Source of the DNA: Apopatocola sp963618015
Lineage (GTDB): Bacteria; Bacillota; Clostridia; Oscillospirales; Oscillospiraceae
DNA length: 64,000 nucleotides
Direction: 5' to 3'
Assembly (NCBI GenBank): GCA_963618015.1
Contig: CAVEQS010000004.1
Coordinates: 38,269-102,268, forward strand
Shown: positions 33,029 to 41,354 of the stretch, piece after piece
Layout of the letters: each line of letters opens with the position of its first letter
Position numbering within the stretch: position 1 is the first letter of the stretch
Program-made: the position numbers and the translations under genes
The notes under the pieces: model-generated
Seen by the model: only the letters and a program-made list of their open reading frames with translations
Database searches by the model: none
Told to the model about the DNA's origin: nothing

Positions 33029-33936
33029 CAGGAATTACCTCCTTCTTTGGGGGCAGCGGGACGGCTGTAGCCCTGGTTGGCAGGACGCTGGCCCGGGGCG
33101 CGGTTGTAGCCCTGGCCGGCGGGACGCTGGCCGTAGCCCTGGCCGGGTGCGCGGTTGTCGCGGTTGTAGCCCTGACCACCGTTGTTGCGGTTGTCACGGT
33201 TGTAGCCACCGCGGCGATCATCCCGACGTCCGCCGCGGCGGTCGTCACGACGGCGCTCGTTGAAGGGCTTGCTGGTGTCCATCACGCGCGGCGTGGTGCG
33301 CAGCGTGGTGGTGAGGATCTCGCCCTTGTAGATCCAGACCTTCACACCGATGCGGCCGTAGGTGGTCGCAGCCTCGGCAAAGCCGTAGTCGATGTCGGCG
33401 CGGAGGGTCTGCAGGGGGATGGTGCCCTCGTGGTAGGTTTCGCTGCGGGCGATCTCGGCGCCGCCGAGACGGCCGGCGCAGCAGACCTTGATGCCCTTGG
33501 CGCCCATACGCATCGCGCGGCCGATGGAGTTCTTCATCGCGCGGCGGAAGCCAATGCGCTTCTCGAGCTGCTGGGCGATGTTCTCGGCGACGAGCTGGGC
33601 GTTCGTATCGGGGGTGCGCACCTCAACGATGGAGATGGCGACCTTCTTGCCGATGAGCTTTTCAACATCCTGGCGGAGCTTTTCGATCTCCGTGCCGCCC
33701 TTGCCGATGATCACACCGGGACGGGAGCAGTGGATGAAGATGCGGACCTGGGCGCTGTCGCGCTCGATCTCGATGGTGGGCACGCCGGCGGCGTACAGTC
33801 TCTTCTTGAGGTACTTGCGGATCTTGTCGTCCTCAACGATCAGATCGCCGACCTTGTCGGGACGGGCGTACCAACGGGAATCCCAGTCCTTGATGACGCC
33901 GACGCGGAGGCCGTGCGGATTAACTTTCTGTCCCAT
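33028..33936 (-). CDS. rpsC: 30S ribosomal protein S3 with long Arg/Gly/Asn-rich tail
   Basis: 302 residues. Residues 1-215 are a normal S3: MGQKVNPHGLRVGVIKDWDS, the KH domain with PGVIIGKGGTEIEKLR, and the C-terminal domain GRLGGAEIARSETY. From about residue 220 there is a low-complexity tail of some 80 residues made of RRDDRRGG-, GYNRDNR- and APGQ/RPAGQGYN-type repeats. Standard S3 ends near 215-230. The tail is basic, flexible and resembles RGG RNA-binding tails. The reading frame and overlap with rplP show it is translated. Confidence 0.97.
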   Translation of the reverse strand: MGQKVNPHGLRVGVIKDWDSRWYARPDKVGDLIVEDDKIRKYLKKRLYAAGVPTIEIERDSAQVRIFIHCSRPGVIIGKGGTEIEKLRQDVEKLIGKKVAISIVEVRTPDTNAQLVAENIAQQLEKRIGFRRAMKNSIGRAMRMGAKGIKVCCAGRLGGAEIARSETYHEGTIPLQTLRADIDYGFAEAATTYGRIGVKVWIYKGEILTTTLRTTPRVMDTSKPFNERRRDDRRGGRRDDRRGGYNRDNRNNGGQGYNRDNRAPGQGYGQRPAGQGYNRAPGQRPANQGYSRPAAPKEGGNS

Positions 33937-33939
33937 AAA

Positions 33940-34278
33940 TCAAGCCTCCTTTTCCGCCACAACAACGGTGATGTGGCTGGTTCTCTTCAGGATACGCGCG
34001 TAGCGGCCACGGGCGCTGGCGCGGCCACGCTTCATGGTGGGGCCGCCGGTGACCATAACCTTGGAAACGTACAGCTTGGAGGGATTCATCTCGTGGTTGT
34101 TCTCGGCGTTCGCGCAGGCGCTGCACAGAACCTTGTACAGCAGAGCGGCGCCGGAGTTCGGGGTGTTCTGCAGGATGCCCTTGGCAAGCTCGACGTCCTT
34201 GTCGCGGATCAGATCGCAGACGATCTTGACCTTGCGGGGAGAAATACGCGCGAATTTGTGTTCAGCTCTTGCTTCCAT
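33940..34278 (-). CDS. rplV: 50S ribosomal protein L22
   Basis: 112 residues, with ARISPRKVKIVCDLIRDKDVE and the tunnel hairpin GGPTMKRGRASARGRYARI. Three bases from rpsC. Confidence 0.97.
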   Translation of the reverse strand: MEARAEHKFARISPRKVKIVCDLIRDKDVELAKGILQNTPNSGAALLYKVLCSACANAENNHEMNPSKLYVSKVMVTGGPTMKRGRASARGRYARILKRTSHITVVVAEKEA

Positions 34279-34293
34279 CAGTATCTCTCCTCC

Positions 34294-34569
34294 TTACTTT
34301 CCGGCAGTCTTGCTGCCGGCGTGGCCGCGGAACGTGCGGGTAGGCACGAACTCGCCCAGCTTGTGACCGACCATGTCCTCGGTGACGTACACGCTGACGT
34401 GACGGCGGCCGTCATGCACAGCGAAGGTGTGACCGATGAAGGACGGGAAGATCGTAGAGCTGCGGGACCAGGTCTTGAGGACCTTCTTCTCGCCGGCTTT
34501 GTTCAGTTCGTCGACTCTCTTGAGCAGCTCAGGAGCTGCGAAGGGGCCTTTCTTAATGCTTCTGCTCAT
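34294..34569 (-). CDS. rpsS: 30S ribosomal protein S19
   Basis: 91 residues, MSRSIKKGPFAAPELLKRV, IFPSFIGHTFAVHDGRRHVSVYV and TRTFRGHAG. Normal. Confidence 0.97.
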   Translation of the reverse strand: MSRSIKKGPFAAPELLKRVDELNKAGEKKVLKTWSRSSTIFPSFIGHTFAVHDGRRHVSVYVTEDMVGHKLGEFVPTRTFRGHAGSKTAGK

Positions 34570-34586
34570 ATTTCCTTCTTCCCTCC

Positions 34587-35423
34587 TTACTTAGCGTTGC
34601 GGCGCTTGACAATCATCTTGTCGGTCGGGTTCTTCTTCTTGCGGGTCTTGTAACCCAGCGTTGGCTTGCCCCACGGGGTGACAGGGCCGGGACGGCCGAC
34701 CGGGGACTTGCCTTCGCCGCCGCCGTGCGGGTGGTCGCACGGGTTCATGACCGAGCCGCGGACTTTCGGACGCCAGCCCATGTGACGGACACGGCCGGCT
34801 TTGCCGAGAGAGACGTTGGCGTGGTCGATGTTGCCGACCTGGCCGATGGTGGCGTAGCAGTTCATGCGGATCTTGCGCATTTCGCCGGACGGCATACGGA
34901 CGGTCGCGAGAGCGCCTTCCTTCGCCATGAGCTGCGCGGCGTTGCCCGCGGAGCGGACGAGCTGCGCACCCTTGCCCGGGTACATTTCGATGTTGTGGAT
35001 AACGGTACCCACGGGGATGTTCGCCAGAGGCAGAGCGTTGCCCGGCTTGATGTCGGCGCCCTCGCCGGCAACGATCACATCACCAGCGGCGAGACCGACC
35101 GGAGCGAGGATGTAGCGGCGCTCGCTGTCGGGATACTCGACCAGCGCGATGTAGGCGCTGCGGTTGGGGTCGTACTCCAGGCGGAGGACCTTCGCCTCGA
35201 CGTTGCGCTTGTCGCGCTTGAAGTCGATGATGCGGTACTTCTGCCGGTTGCCGCCGCCGTGATGACGAACGGTGATGCGGCCGTAGTTGTTGCGGCCGGC
35301 GTTCTTCTTCTTGACCTCAACGAGGGACTTCTCCGGAGTGGCGTGCTTGTCGATTCCGTCGAAGCCGGAAACGGTCATATGCCGGCGGGCGGGGGTGATA
35401 GGACGATAGGTTTTAATAGACAT
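34587..35423 (-). CDS. rplB: 50S ribosomal protein L2
   Basis: 278 residues, YRPITPARRHMTVSGF at the start, GRNNYGRITVRHHGGGNRQKYR and the peptidyl-transferase-near VMNPCDHPHGGGEGKSPVGR, with the essential histidine. Normal length. Confidence 0.97.
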   Translation of the reverse strand: MSIKTYRPITPARRHMTVSGFDGIDKHATPEKSLVEVKKKNAGRNNYGRITVRHHGGGNRQKYRIIDFKRDKRNVEAKVLRLEYDPNRSAYIALVEYPDSERRYILAPVGLAAGDVIVAGEGADIKPGNALPLANIPVGTVIHNIEMYPGKGAQLVRSAGNAAQLMAKEGALATVRMPSGEMRKIRMNCYATIGQVGNIDHANVSLGKAGRVRHMGWRPKVRGSVMNPCDHPHGGGEGKSPVGRPGPVTPWGKPTLGYKTRKKKNPTDKMIVKRRNAK

Positions 35424-35437
35424 TCTCTTTCCCTCCC

Positions 35438-35734
35438 TTAGGCCATGCCTTCGAAGATCTCAATGTTCTTGGAATCTTCGCTCAGCTTGACAACGGCTTT
35501 CTTCCAGGTCTTAGCGAAACCGGCGGGGTAACGGCCGGTGCGCTTCTGCTTGCCGTGGACGGTCGTGGTGGTCACCTTAACGACGGTGACGCCGAAGATC
35601 TCTTCCACAGCCTTCTTCACTTCGATCTTGGTGGCGTCCTTCGCCACTTCGAAAGCGAACTTCTTGATGTCCAGGTCTTCCATGGACTGCTCGGTGATGA
35701 CCGGGCGGATGATCACATCATAAACGCTCTTCAT
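35438..35734 (-). CDS. rplW: 50S ribosomal protein L23
   Basis: 98 residues; DVIIRPVITEQSMEDLD and VKVTTTTVHGKQKRTGRYPAGF. At the tunnel exit. ATG overlaps rplD stop. Confidence 0.97.
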   Translation of the reverse strand: MKSVYDVIIRPVITEQSMEDLDIKKFAFEVAKDATKIEVKKAVEEIFGVTVVKVTTTTVHGKQKRTGRYPAGFAKTWKKAVVKLSEDSKNIEIFEGMA

Positions 35735-36354
35735 CAGCAGTACACCTCCTCGATCTTGGCAAGGGCAGCCTTGTCGACCACGAGAGAGCGGGCCTTCATG
35801 ATATCGTAGGTGGAGAGAACAGTGGCGATCGTCGTCTCAACGCCGGGGATGTTGCGGGCGGACTTGATGACGTTCTCGTTCACGGTCTCGGTGACGATCA
35901 TGGCGTTCTCGGCGCCGAGCTTCTCAAGGAGAGAAACGCAGGCCTTCGTCTTGATCTCGTCGAAGTTGAGACCGTCCACCACAAAGATCTTGCTCTCGGC
36001 CGCCTTGACAGACAGGGCGCTCTTCAGGGCGATACGCTTTTCCTTGCGGTTCATGGTGTAGCGGTAGCTACGCGGCTTCGGGGCAAAGGCGACGCCGCCG
36101 TGCGTCCACACGGGGCTGCCCTTGTAACCGGCGCGGGCGCGGCCGGTGCCCTTCTGGCGCCAGGGCTTGGCGGTGGTGTAGGACACCTCGCCCTTGGTCA
36201 GAGCGCTCTGCGTGCCCTGACGGCAGTTGGCCAGGTGGTTCTTGATCGCCGCATGAAGGACGACCTCGTTGGGCTCGATGCCGAAAACGGCTTCGGAGAG
36301 CTCAACCTCGCCGACCTGCTCGCCGGCCATGTTGTAAAGATTCGCTTTAGGCAT
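35734..36354 (-). CDS. rplD: 50S ribosomal protein L4
   Basis: 206 residues; the tunnel loop KPWRQKGTGRARAGYKGSPV is intact. In E. coli L4 represses its own operon through the rpsJ leader; a leader of fitting size lies at 37557-37843. Confidence 0.97.
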   Translation of the reverse strand: MPKANLYNMAGEQVGEVELSEAVFGIEPNEVVLHAAIKNHLANCRQGTQSALTKGEVSYTTAKPWRQKGTGRARAGYKGSPVWTHGGVAFAPKPRSYRYTMNRKEKRIALKSALSVKAAESKIFVVDGLNFDEIKTKACVSLLEKLGAENAMIVTETVNENVIKSARNIPGVETTIATVLSTYDIMKARSLVVDKAALAKIEEVYC

Positions 36355-36373
36355 AAATCAGACTCTCCTCTCT

Positions 36374-37099
36374 TTAGCGGTTGCGGGCGGAAGCCTTCTG
36401 CGGGTTGGTACGCGCGGAAGCCTTCTGCGGGTTGACACTCGTGCTGACGCTGGCCTGCTTGACGATGAGCGTCTTGGCGGTGTTCTTGATGAACACGATG
36501 CCGCCCTTCGGGCCGGGGATGGCGCCGCGGATGACGATCATGTTCAGTTCGGGATCGACCTTGACGACGTCAAGGTTCTGCACCGTGACCTGCTCGGCGC
36601 CCATGTGGCCGGCGCCGATCTTGCCGGGAAGGATGCGGCTGGGATCCGTGGAGGAGCCCATGGAGCCGGCATGACGGTGGACCGGGCCGCCGCCGTGGGT
36701 CATCGGGGTGCGCTGGGCGCCCCAGCGCTTGATGACGCCGGCGTAGCCCTTGCCCTTGCTGATGCCGGTGACGTCAACCTTGTCGCCCTCTTTGAAGGCG
36801 TCAGCCTTGACAACGTCGCCGACGTTCATCTCGTTGGCATTCTCGAGGCGGAACTCGTGCAGCACGCGCAGCGCGCCGACGCCGGCCTTGTCGAGATGAC
36901 CCTTTTCGGGTTTGTTGAGCTTGCGCTCGGGGATTTCCTCGAAGCCGAGCTGGACGGAAGTATAGCCTTCCTTCTCCACGGACTTCTTCTGGACCACTTT
37001 GCACGGGCCGGCTTCGATGACAGTCACGGGGACGACCTTGCCGGTCTCGTCGAAGATCTGCGTCATGCCGACCTTCTTGCCGATGATGGCCTTTTTCAT
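36374..37099 (-). CDS. rplC: 50S ribosomal protein L3 with repeated C-terminal tail
   Basis: 241 residues; core MKKAIIGKKVGMTQIFDETG... and MTHGGGPVHRHAGSMGSSTDPSRI (site near the peptidyl transferase centre) are normal. After the usual end near residue 210 there is an extension ending in two copies of NPQKASAR(T/N), encoded by a 27-base tandem repeat (36377-36432). The tail is basic and probably contacts 23S rRNA or is disordered. Confidence 0.97.
   Translation of the reverse strand: MKKAIIGKKVGMTQIFDETGKVVPVTVIEAGPCKVVQKKSVEKEGYTSVQLGFEEIPERKLNKPEKGHLDKAGVGALRVLHEFRLENANEMNVGDVVKADAFKEGDKVDVTGISKGKGYAGVIKRWGAQRTPMTHGGGPVHRHAGSMGSSTDPSRILPGKIGAGHMGAEQVTVQNLDVVKVDPELNMIVIRGAIPGPKGGIVFIKNTAKTLIVKQASVSTSVNPQKASARTNPQKASARNR
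36377..36432 (-). repeat. 27-base tandem repeat inside rplC
   Basis: AACCCGCAGAAGGCTTCCGC occurs twice, 27 bases apart and in frame, giving two NPQKASAR units at the end of L3. Confidence 0.85.
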
Positions 37100-37244
37100 T
37101 GGATTGCTCCTTTCAGGTTATTGGTCAGGTCGCATGGATCATATTGTCCGGAGGCTCCTGACTTGACCCTGCCTTCGTAAGGCGCGGGGTTCAATACAGA
37201 TTTGAACGCGGGGATAATGCCGGGGAATAAATATAAGGTGTATC
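37100..37244 (-). promoter_or_regulatory. Structured leader between rpsJ and rplC
   Basis: A 145-base gap with no gene and no clear promoter. A hairpin at 37184-37213 (GTTCAA, loop ATCTGTA, TTGAAC, in CCGCG-rich surroundings) shares the pattern CCGCG-N-TCAA-N3-TGTATTGA with the rpsH leader. A second stem (CCTTACGAAGG) follows it. Confidence 0.45.
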
Positions 37245-37556
37245 TCAGAGCTTGATTTCGATCTCAACACCGGCGGGAAGCTCCAGGGACATGAGCGCTT
37301 CCACGGTCTTCTGGGTGGGAGCGATGATGTCGATCAGGCGCTTGTGGGTGCGGCGCTCGAACTGCTCACGGCTGTCCTTATACTTGTGAACGGCGCGAAG
37401 GATCGTGATGACCTCTTTCTGCGTCGGCAGGGGGATGGGGCCGGAAACCTTCGCGTCGGTACGCTTGGCGGTTTCGACGATGGTCTCGGCGGCCTTGTCG
37501 ATCAGCTGATGATCGTAGGCCTTGAGGCGGATGCGGATCATTTTCTTTGCTGCCAT
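37245..37556 (-). CDS. rpsJ: 30S ribosomal protein S10
   Basis: 103 residues beginning MAAKKMIRIRLKAYDHQLID; GPIPLPTQKEVITILR and HKRLIDIIAPTQKTV are standard. ATG 37556 has GGAGG 7 bases upstream; the open frame extending 69 codons further is the untranslated leader. First gene of the superoperon. Confidence 0.97.
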   Translation of the reverse strand: MAAKKMIRIRLKAYDHQLIDKAAETIVETAKRTDAKVSGPIPLPTQKEVITILRAVHKYKDSREQFERRTHKRLIDIIAPTQKTVEALMSLELPAGVEIEIKL

Positions 37557-37843
37557 GTTTGTTCCTCCAAAACTTTCGTACTTAGGTGGTGGCTGCCACC
37601 CAGTGGTACGGTGAGAAGTTTTCATCCACCGCGCCGTGCGTATCAGACCCGAACCGAAAATAGAACCGGCTCTCTGATGGCCGGTTTTTCTTCCCGTTCC
37701 GGCGATATACGCCTCTTGCTGGCCGGGGAAATGCAAACTCTCAGCCGCCCGATTTACGGACATACTCCACGGAAGTTACCACCGTCAAACGATGCAATCT
37801 CCCGCTTCACCGCATAATACGCCCTGCTTCTTCGCACAGGCGC
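37557..37843 (-). promoter_or_regulatory. Long structured leader of the S10 operon
   Basis: About 290 bases from the promoter to rpsJ. Visible hairpins: AACCGGC..GCCGGTT (near 37650-37675) and a long one just before the ribosome site in which AAAACTT pairs with AAGTTTT, CGTAC with GTACG and GGTGGC with GCCACC (about 37572-37622). The last would hide or present the GGAGG, so ribosomal-protein control is likely. Together with 37844-37949 this explains the 393-base gap. Confidence 0.6.
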
Positions 37844-37849
37844 TCCGTT

Positions 37850-37878
37850 AGAATAACAAAATCCCCCCTTGTTGTCAA
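37850..37878 (-). promoter_or_regulatory. Promoter of the S10-spc-alpha superoperon
   Basis: TTGACA, 17 bases, TATTCT on the minus strand. The spacer carries a run of six G. A second TTGACA lies just upstream (rc at about 37892-37897) without a matching -10. Confidence 0.8.
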
Positions 37879-37949
37879 GAGGGGATATACAAAAATGTCA
37901 AAGATTTTTTGGAGAATTCTCCGAATTTTCAAAAGGCAGAAAATCTGGC

Positions 37950-39242
37950 TCAACCGCCGTCCGTGCGGACGCTGAAATGCATGAAATCGCGGCTGTTCTG
38001 CCATGTTCCGCCCCAGCCCCAGCCGTAGGCGGCGAAGGCTTTCACAACGCTTCCGCCCGCGGCGATGGAGTACGGGCTTGCCTCGGTGAGAGAACCTGCC
38101 CATTCGCTCTTTTCGCTGCCGAGCGGCCACCAGCCCTTCCCTGCCGTGACCTTCACCGCGCCGTTCACCTTGTCCGCAGCGCAGTTCCAGTCGGGATTGA
38201 TGTCGATGGCCGCGCCCCAGGCGTGGCGCAGCTTGTCCGTGCAGCGCAGCCCGCCAACGGAGGCGATCGGGAATTTCTCCTCGTCCTCGAATATGCGCTG
38301 GAAAATTTCGTACACGTCCGCGGCGAGGTATTTATGTACCGTGAGCGTGAGCGTGCCTTGCGCTTTCGTGCCGTCCGGCTGAAGCTGCCAGACGTTCACC
38401 GTCACATCCCGCATATAGGGCGCCGCTTCCTCGACCGAGGCGAAGTACGTTTTGTTCTCGTCGCCGAAGAGGAGCTTGTTCAAAGCGCCGCGCGGTTCGT
38501 TATTATTGATGAGATAGCCGTTCTCGCGCGCCCAGATCATGAACGGCTGCATGCCGTTCGGCGCGCCGGCGAGGCGGTAGGGGTTGCTGTCGGAAAGATC
38601 GACGGGGGAACGCTTTTCCGGATCCAGCAGGCGCACCATAACGGCGCTCGCCTGCGCACGGGTGAGCTTTCGCTCGCCGCAGAAGGAGCCGTCCTCCGCC
38701 CCGGCGGTATTTTTCATGCCGTTGATGATGCCCTTGGCGTATACCTGCGCCACGGCGGCGCGGTACGTCTCCGGGATATACGCCCAGTCCGGGATCTTGC
38801 GCGATGCGCCATTCGTCACGGCTTCGGTCTCCCCGCGCACCTTGGCAAGAAAGTTGCGGATCATAACCGCCATTTCGTAGCGCGTGGTTTTTGCCTGCAG
38901 GGCATCAAACGTGCAGGGAATGTCCAGCCCTTCGAGCACGCCGTTTTCCGAGAGCTTCGCCCAGTACTCCTCCGCCCAGTGCTTGCCGGGCAGCTCCTTT
39001 TTGTACGATAGATCGGCGCTCGCGGCAAGCATTTTCATAAACTCGCTCCGCCGGAGATAGCCCGTCGGGCGGAACGTGCCGTCCTCAAAGCCGTTGACGA
39101 TGCCTTTTTCGGTGCAGATATTGACATACTCCGTGTACCACTCGTCCCCCGGTACGTCCGGGAAGGCGGCAAACGCCGGCGCGGTGAGCATCGGTACGAG
39201 CAGGCACACGCATAAAAGCGCCGCTGCGATTCTCTTTCTCAT
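37950..39242 (-). CDS. SLH-domain protein with M15-type (VanY-like) carboxypeptidase domain
   Basis: 430 residues. Signal peptide to about residue 25 (ALLCVCLLVPMLTAPAFA), then SLH-type repeats (FPDVPGDEWYTEYVNICTEKGIVNGFEDGTF and two weaker ones up to about residue 215), then a peptidase domain from about 230. Zinc motifs are LRHAWGAAIDINPD near residue 340 and DFMHFS near 423; the usual Glu before the last His is not obvious. It should be held on the cell wall and trim peptidoglycan stem peptides. Last gene of the pgeF-SBP-cdd set. Confidence 0.85.
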   Translation of the reverse strand: MRKRIAAALLCVCLLVPMLTAPAFAAFPDVPGDEWYTEYVNICTEKGIVNGFEDGTFRPTGYLRRSEFMKMLAASADLSYKKELPGKHWAEEYWAKLSENGVLEGLDIPCTFDALQAKTTRYEMAVMIRNFLAKVRGETEAVTNGASRKIPDWAYIPETYRAAVAQVYAKGIINGMKNTAGAEDGSFCGERKLTRAQASAVMVRLLDPEKRSPVDLSDSNPYRLAGAPNGMQPFMIWARENGYLINNNEPRGALNKLLFGDENKTYFASVEEAAPYMRDVTVNVWQLQPDGTKAQGTLTLTVHKYLAADVYEIFQRIFEDEEKFPIASVGGLRCTDKLRHAWGAAIDINPDWNCAADKVNGAVKVTAGKGWWPLGSEKSEWAGSLTEASPYSIAAGGSVVKAFAAYGWGWGGTWQNSRDFMHFSVRTDGG

Positions 39243-39279
39243 AGGCTGATCCTCCGCAGGTCCCGTCGGTTAAAAAAAG

Positions 39280-39660
39280 TCAGAAATCAAAGACGAACGG
39301 CATCATTTCCGAGAGCTTGTGGCTCACGAAGCTCCCGTCGCCCTTGGCGCAGAGCACGGTCATGTGCTTGGAAAACTCCTGCAGAAACTGGCGGCATGAG
39401 CCGCAGGGATAGCAGTATTCCTGGCTGTTCCCCCAGATGGCGATGCGGACAAAGTCGCGGTGGCCGCTGCTCACGGCCTTCACCGCCGCGGTGCGTTCGG
39501 CGCAGATCGTGTCGCCGTAGGCGGCGTTTTCCACGTTGCAGCCGGTGAATACGGTACCGTCGCTGCACTCGAGCGCCGCGCCCACGGGGAATTTTGAGTA
39601 CGGCACATACGCGTACTCGGCGGCCTTTTTCGCCATGTCCATCAGTTCCTGATCGGTCAT
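39280..39660 (-). CDS. cdd: Cytidine deaminase
   Basis: 126 residues, homotetrameric type. Zinc site Cys53-Ala-Glu55 (TICAERTAA) and Pro85-Cys86...Cys89 (YPCGSCRQFL). Also FPVGAALECSDG and CNVENAAYGD for substrate binding. Deaminates cytidine and deoxycytidine for salvage. 27 bases after the solute-binding protein gene. Confidence 0.95.
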   Translation of the reverse strand: MTDQELMDMAKKAAEYAYVPYSKFPVGAALECSDGTVFTGCNVENAAYGDTICAERTAAVKAVSSGHRDFVRIAIWGNSQEYCYPCGSCRQFLQEFSKHMTVLCAKGDGSFVSHKLSEMMPFVFDF

Positions 39661-39687
39661 ATCCGTTCGCTCCTTTTCCGCCGGGGA

Positions 39688-41343
39688 TCAATCCATGCGG
39701 ATCGTCCAGGCGGTAATGTTATTGAATACGTCGTACTGGTTCGGCGACATGCCGGAAATCACGCCGAGATGGGAGATAACGTCGCGCGTCTCAAAGCACA
39801 CCGGCAGTATCACGCTGGTCGTTGTGAGAAGCTGCAGCCAGTCGCTCACGGCCTGCTTGCGGTCGTCGTCCTTCGCGCCGAGATAGTTTTCGGTGAGCAG
39901 CGTGAGTTCCTGATAGTCCCAGCCGCCGTAGTTGAGGGTATTGTCCTCCTCCCAGTCGCCGGAGATCAGCGTGAGGATGTTCCAGTCGCCGGTCAGCGCG
40001 ACCTCGGCAAGATACATGTCGACGCGGATCTCGGGTTCTTCCTTGCTCGAATCGACATAGCCGGTGCGAAGCGCTGCGAGATAGTCCTTCCACGTGAGCT
40101 CGCGCAGATTGACGCTCAGGCCGATCGCCTCCATATCGTCGGCGATCCGGCGCGCCTCCTGCACCTTGGCGGCGTTGTCCGCGCAGACGACGAAGTTGAG
40201 CTCAATATCCACCTTCATGCCGGACAGGGCAAATTCGAGCTGTCCGTCGGCGTCCAGATCGCGGCAGCCGCCGCGCTCCAGCTCGGTGAGGCAGCGCGAG
40301 GGGCTATAGCTGAACTGCGAGGCGAGCTCGGTATCGTACAGTGCACTGTTCGGGTGGATCGGGAGCGCCGTTGCCACGGCGTTGCCGTCGAGCGTGTCCG
40401 ATACGATCTTGTCACGGTCAACGATCCAGTTCATGGCGTATCGGTAGGCATCATAGCGGAAGAAGGTGCTCTCGCTGTTGAAGCCGATAAAGTGGAGATT
40501 CGTTGTGGTGATCACGCGGTTTTCATTTTTGCCGCCGTAGCCCATGTTGTAAATGCCGGTCGGGTCGTTCACGACGAGATCGACAAGGCCGCTTTCAAAC
40601 TCGGTGATCAGCTCCTCCATGCCGCGGTAGGCGCGCAGCTGCACCTCGTACACGGGGAGATTTTCGCTTCCGTCATACCCGTCGAACTTCACGAGCGCCG
40701 TTCGGTCCTCGTTGTACATATACGGCCCCGAACCGACGGGGACTTCATCGCCGACGGAGCCGGATTTGATGACCGGGATGCTCATGCGCTGCGGGAGCTG
40801 CGCGTTGTCCGCGCCCTCCGTGGCGAGATACACCTCGCCGTTGAAGGCGCTTGAATAGACGCGCCCGATCTGCTGCTGCAAATTCTTGTGCTTCTCGCTC
40901 GTGAAAATGCAGGACACAGAGTATGCCACGTCCTGCGCAGTGAGCGTGGAGCCGTCGTGCATCTGGATGCCGTCCTTGACCTTGAGCACCCATACGCCCG
41001 CGCTGTCCTCATTCTTGGAATAGTACCAGTCCGAGAGGATGCGCGATGTCACGTTGAAGTTTTCGTCGATCTCGAAGAGCCGGTCGTACACGAGACAATC
41101 CACAAGCTGGTTGAGCGTGCTCTGCGTCTTGACGGGGTTGAGACTCTCCTCATAGTCGAGCGAGAGGGAGAACACGTCGTCCGCAGCGTCGCCAAAGGTA
41201 AGCGTCTGGCCGGATACGGTCGCGGCGCCGTCCGCAGCGGGGTCAGGCGTCGCCTCCGGCTCCGCGGCGGTACCGCCGCATGCGGCGAGCGAGAATACCA
41301 TCGCCGCGGCGAGCAGCAGCGCAAAAATCTTTTTGTATTTCAT
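39688..41343 (-). CDS. ABC-type substrate-binding lipoprotein (SBP family 5)
   Basis: 551 residues. Signal with lipobox (MVFSLAACGG, Cys about 21), then the peptide/nickel-binding family 5 fold: LVYDRLFEIDENFNV, VWVLKVKDGIQMHDGSTLTAQDVAYSV as the family signature, and GSGPYMYNEDRTALVKFDGYDG. It would deliver an oligopeptide or similar solute to a transporter, but no permease or ATPase gene is adjacent. ATG 41343 with GAGGT upstream; the longer frame has no ribosome site. 11 bases after pgeF. Confidence 0.88.
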   Translation of the reverse strand: MKYKKIFALLLAAAMVFSLAACGGTAAEPEATPDPAADGAATVSGQTLTFGDAADDVFSLSLDYEESLNPVKTQSTLNQLVDCLVYDRLFEIDENFNVTSRILSDWYYSKNEDSAGVWVLKVKDGIQMHDGSTLTAQDVAYSVSCIFTSEKHKNLQQQIGRVYSSAFNGEVYLATEGADNAQLPQRMSIPVIKSGSVGDEVPVGSGPYMYNEDRTALVKFDGYDGSENLPVYEVQLRAYRGMEELITEFESGLVDLVVNDPTGIYNMGYGGKNENRVITTTNLHFIGFNSESTFFRYDAYRYAMNWIVDRDKIVSDTLDGNAVATALPIHPNSALYDTELASQFSYSPSRCLTELERGGCRDLDADGQLEFALSGMKVDIELNFVVCADNAAKVQEARRIADDMEAIGLSVNLRELTWKDYLAALRTGYVDSSKEEPEIRVDMYLAEVALTGDWNILTLISGDWEEDNTLNYGGWDYQELTLLTENYLGAKDDDRKQAVSDWLQLLTTTSVILPVCFETRDVISHLGVISGMSPNQYDVFNNITAWTIRMD

Positions 41344-41354
41344 AAGGCGATACC

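Noticed and set aside
37557..37763. An in-frame N-terminal extension of S10 (69 residues)
   Set aside because: It lies in the leader after the promoter, its ATG has no properly spaced ribosome site, and GGAGG sits right before the normal S10 start.
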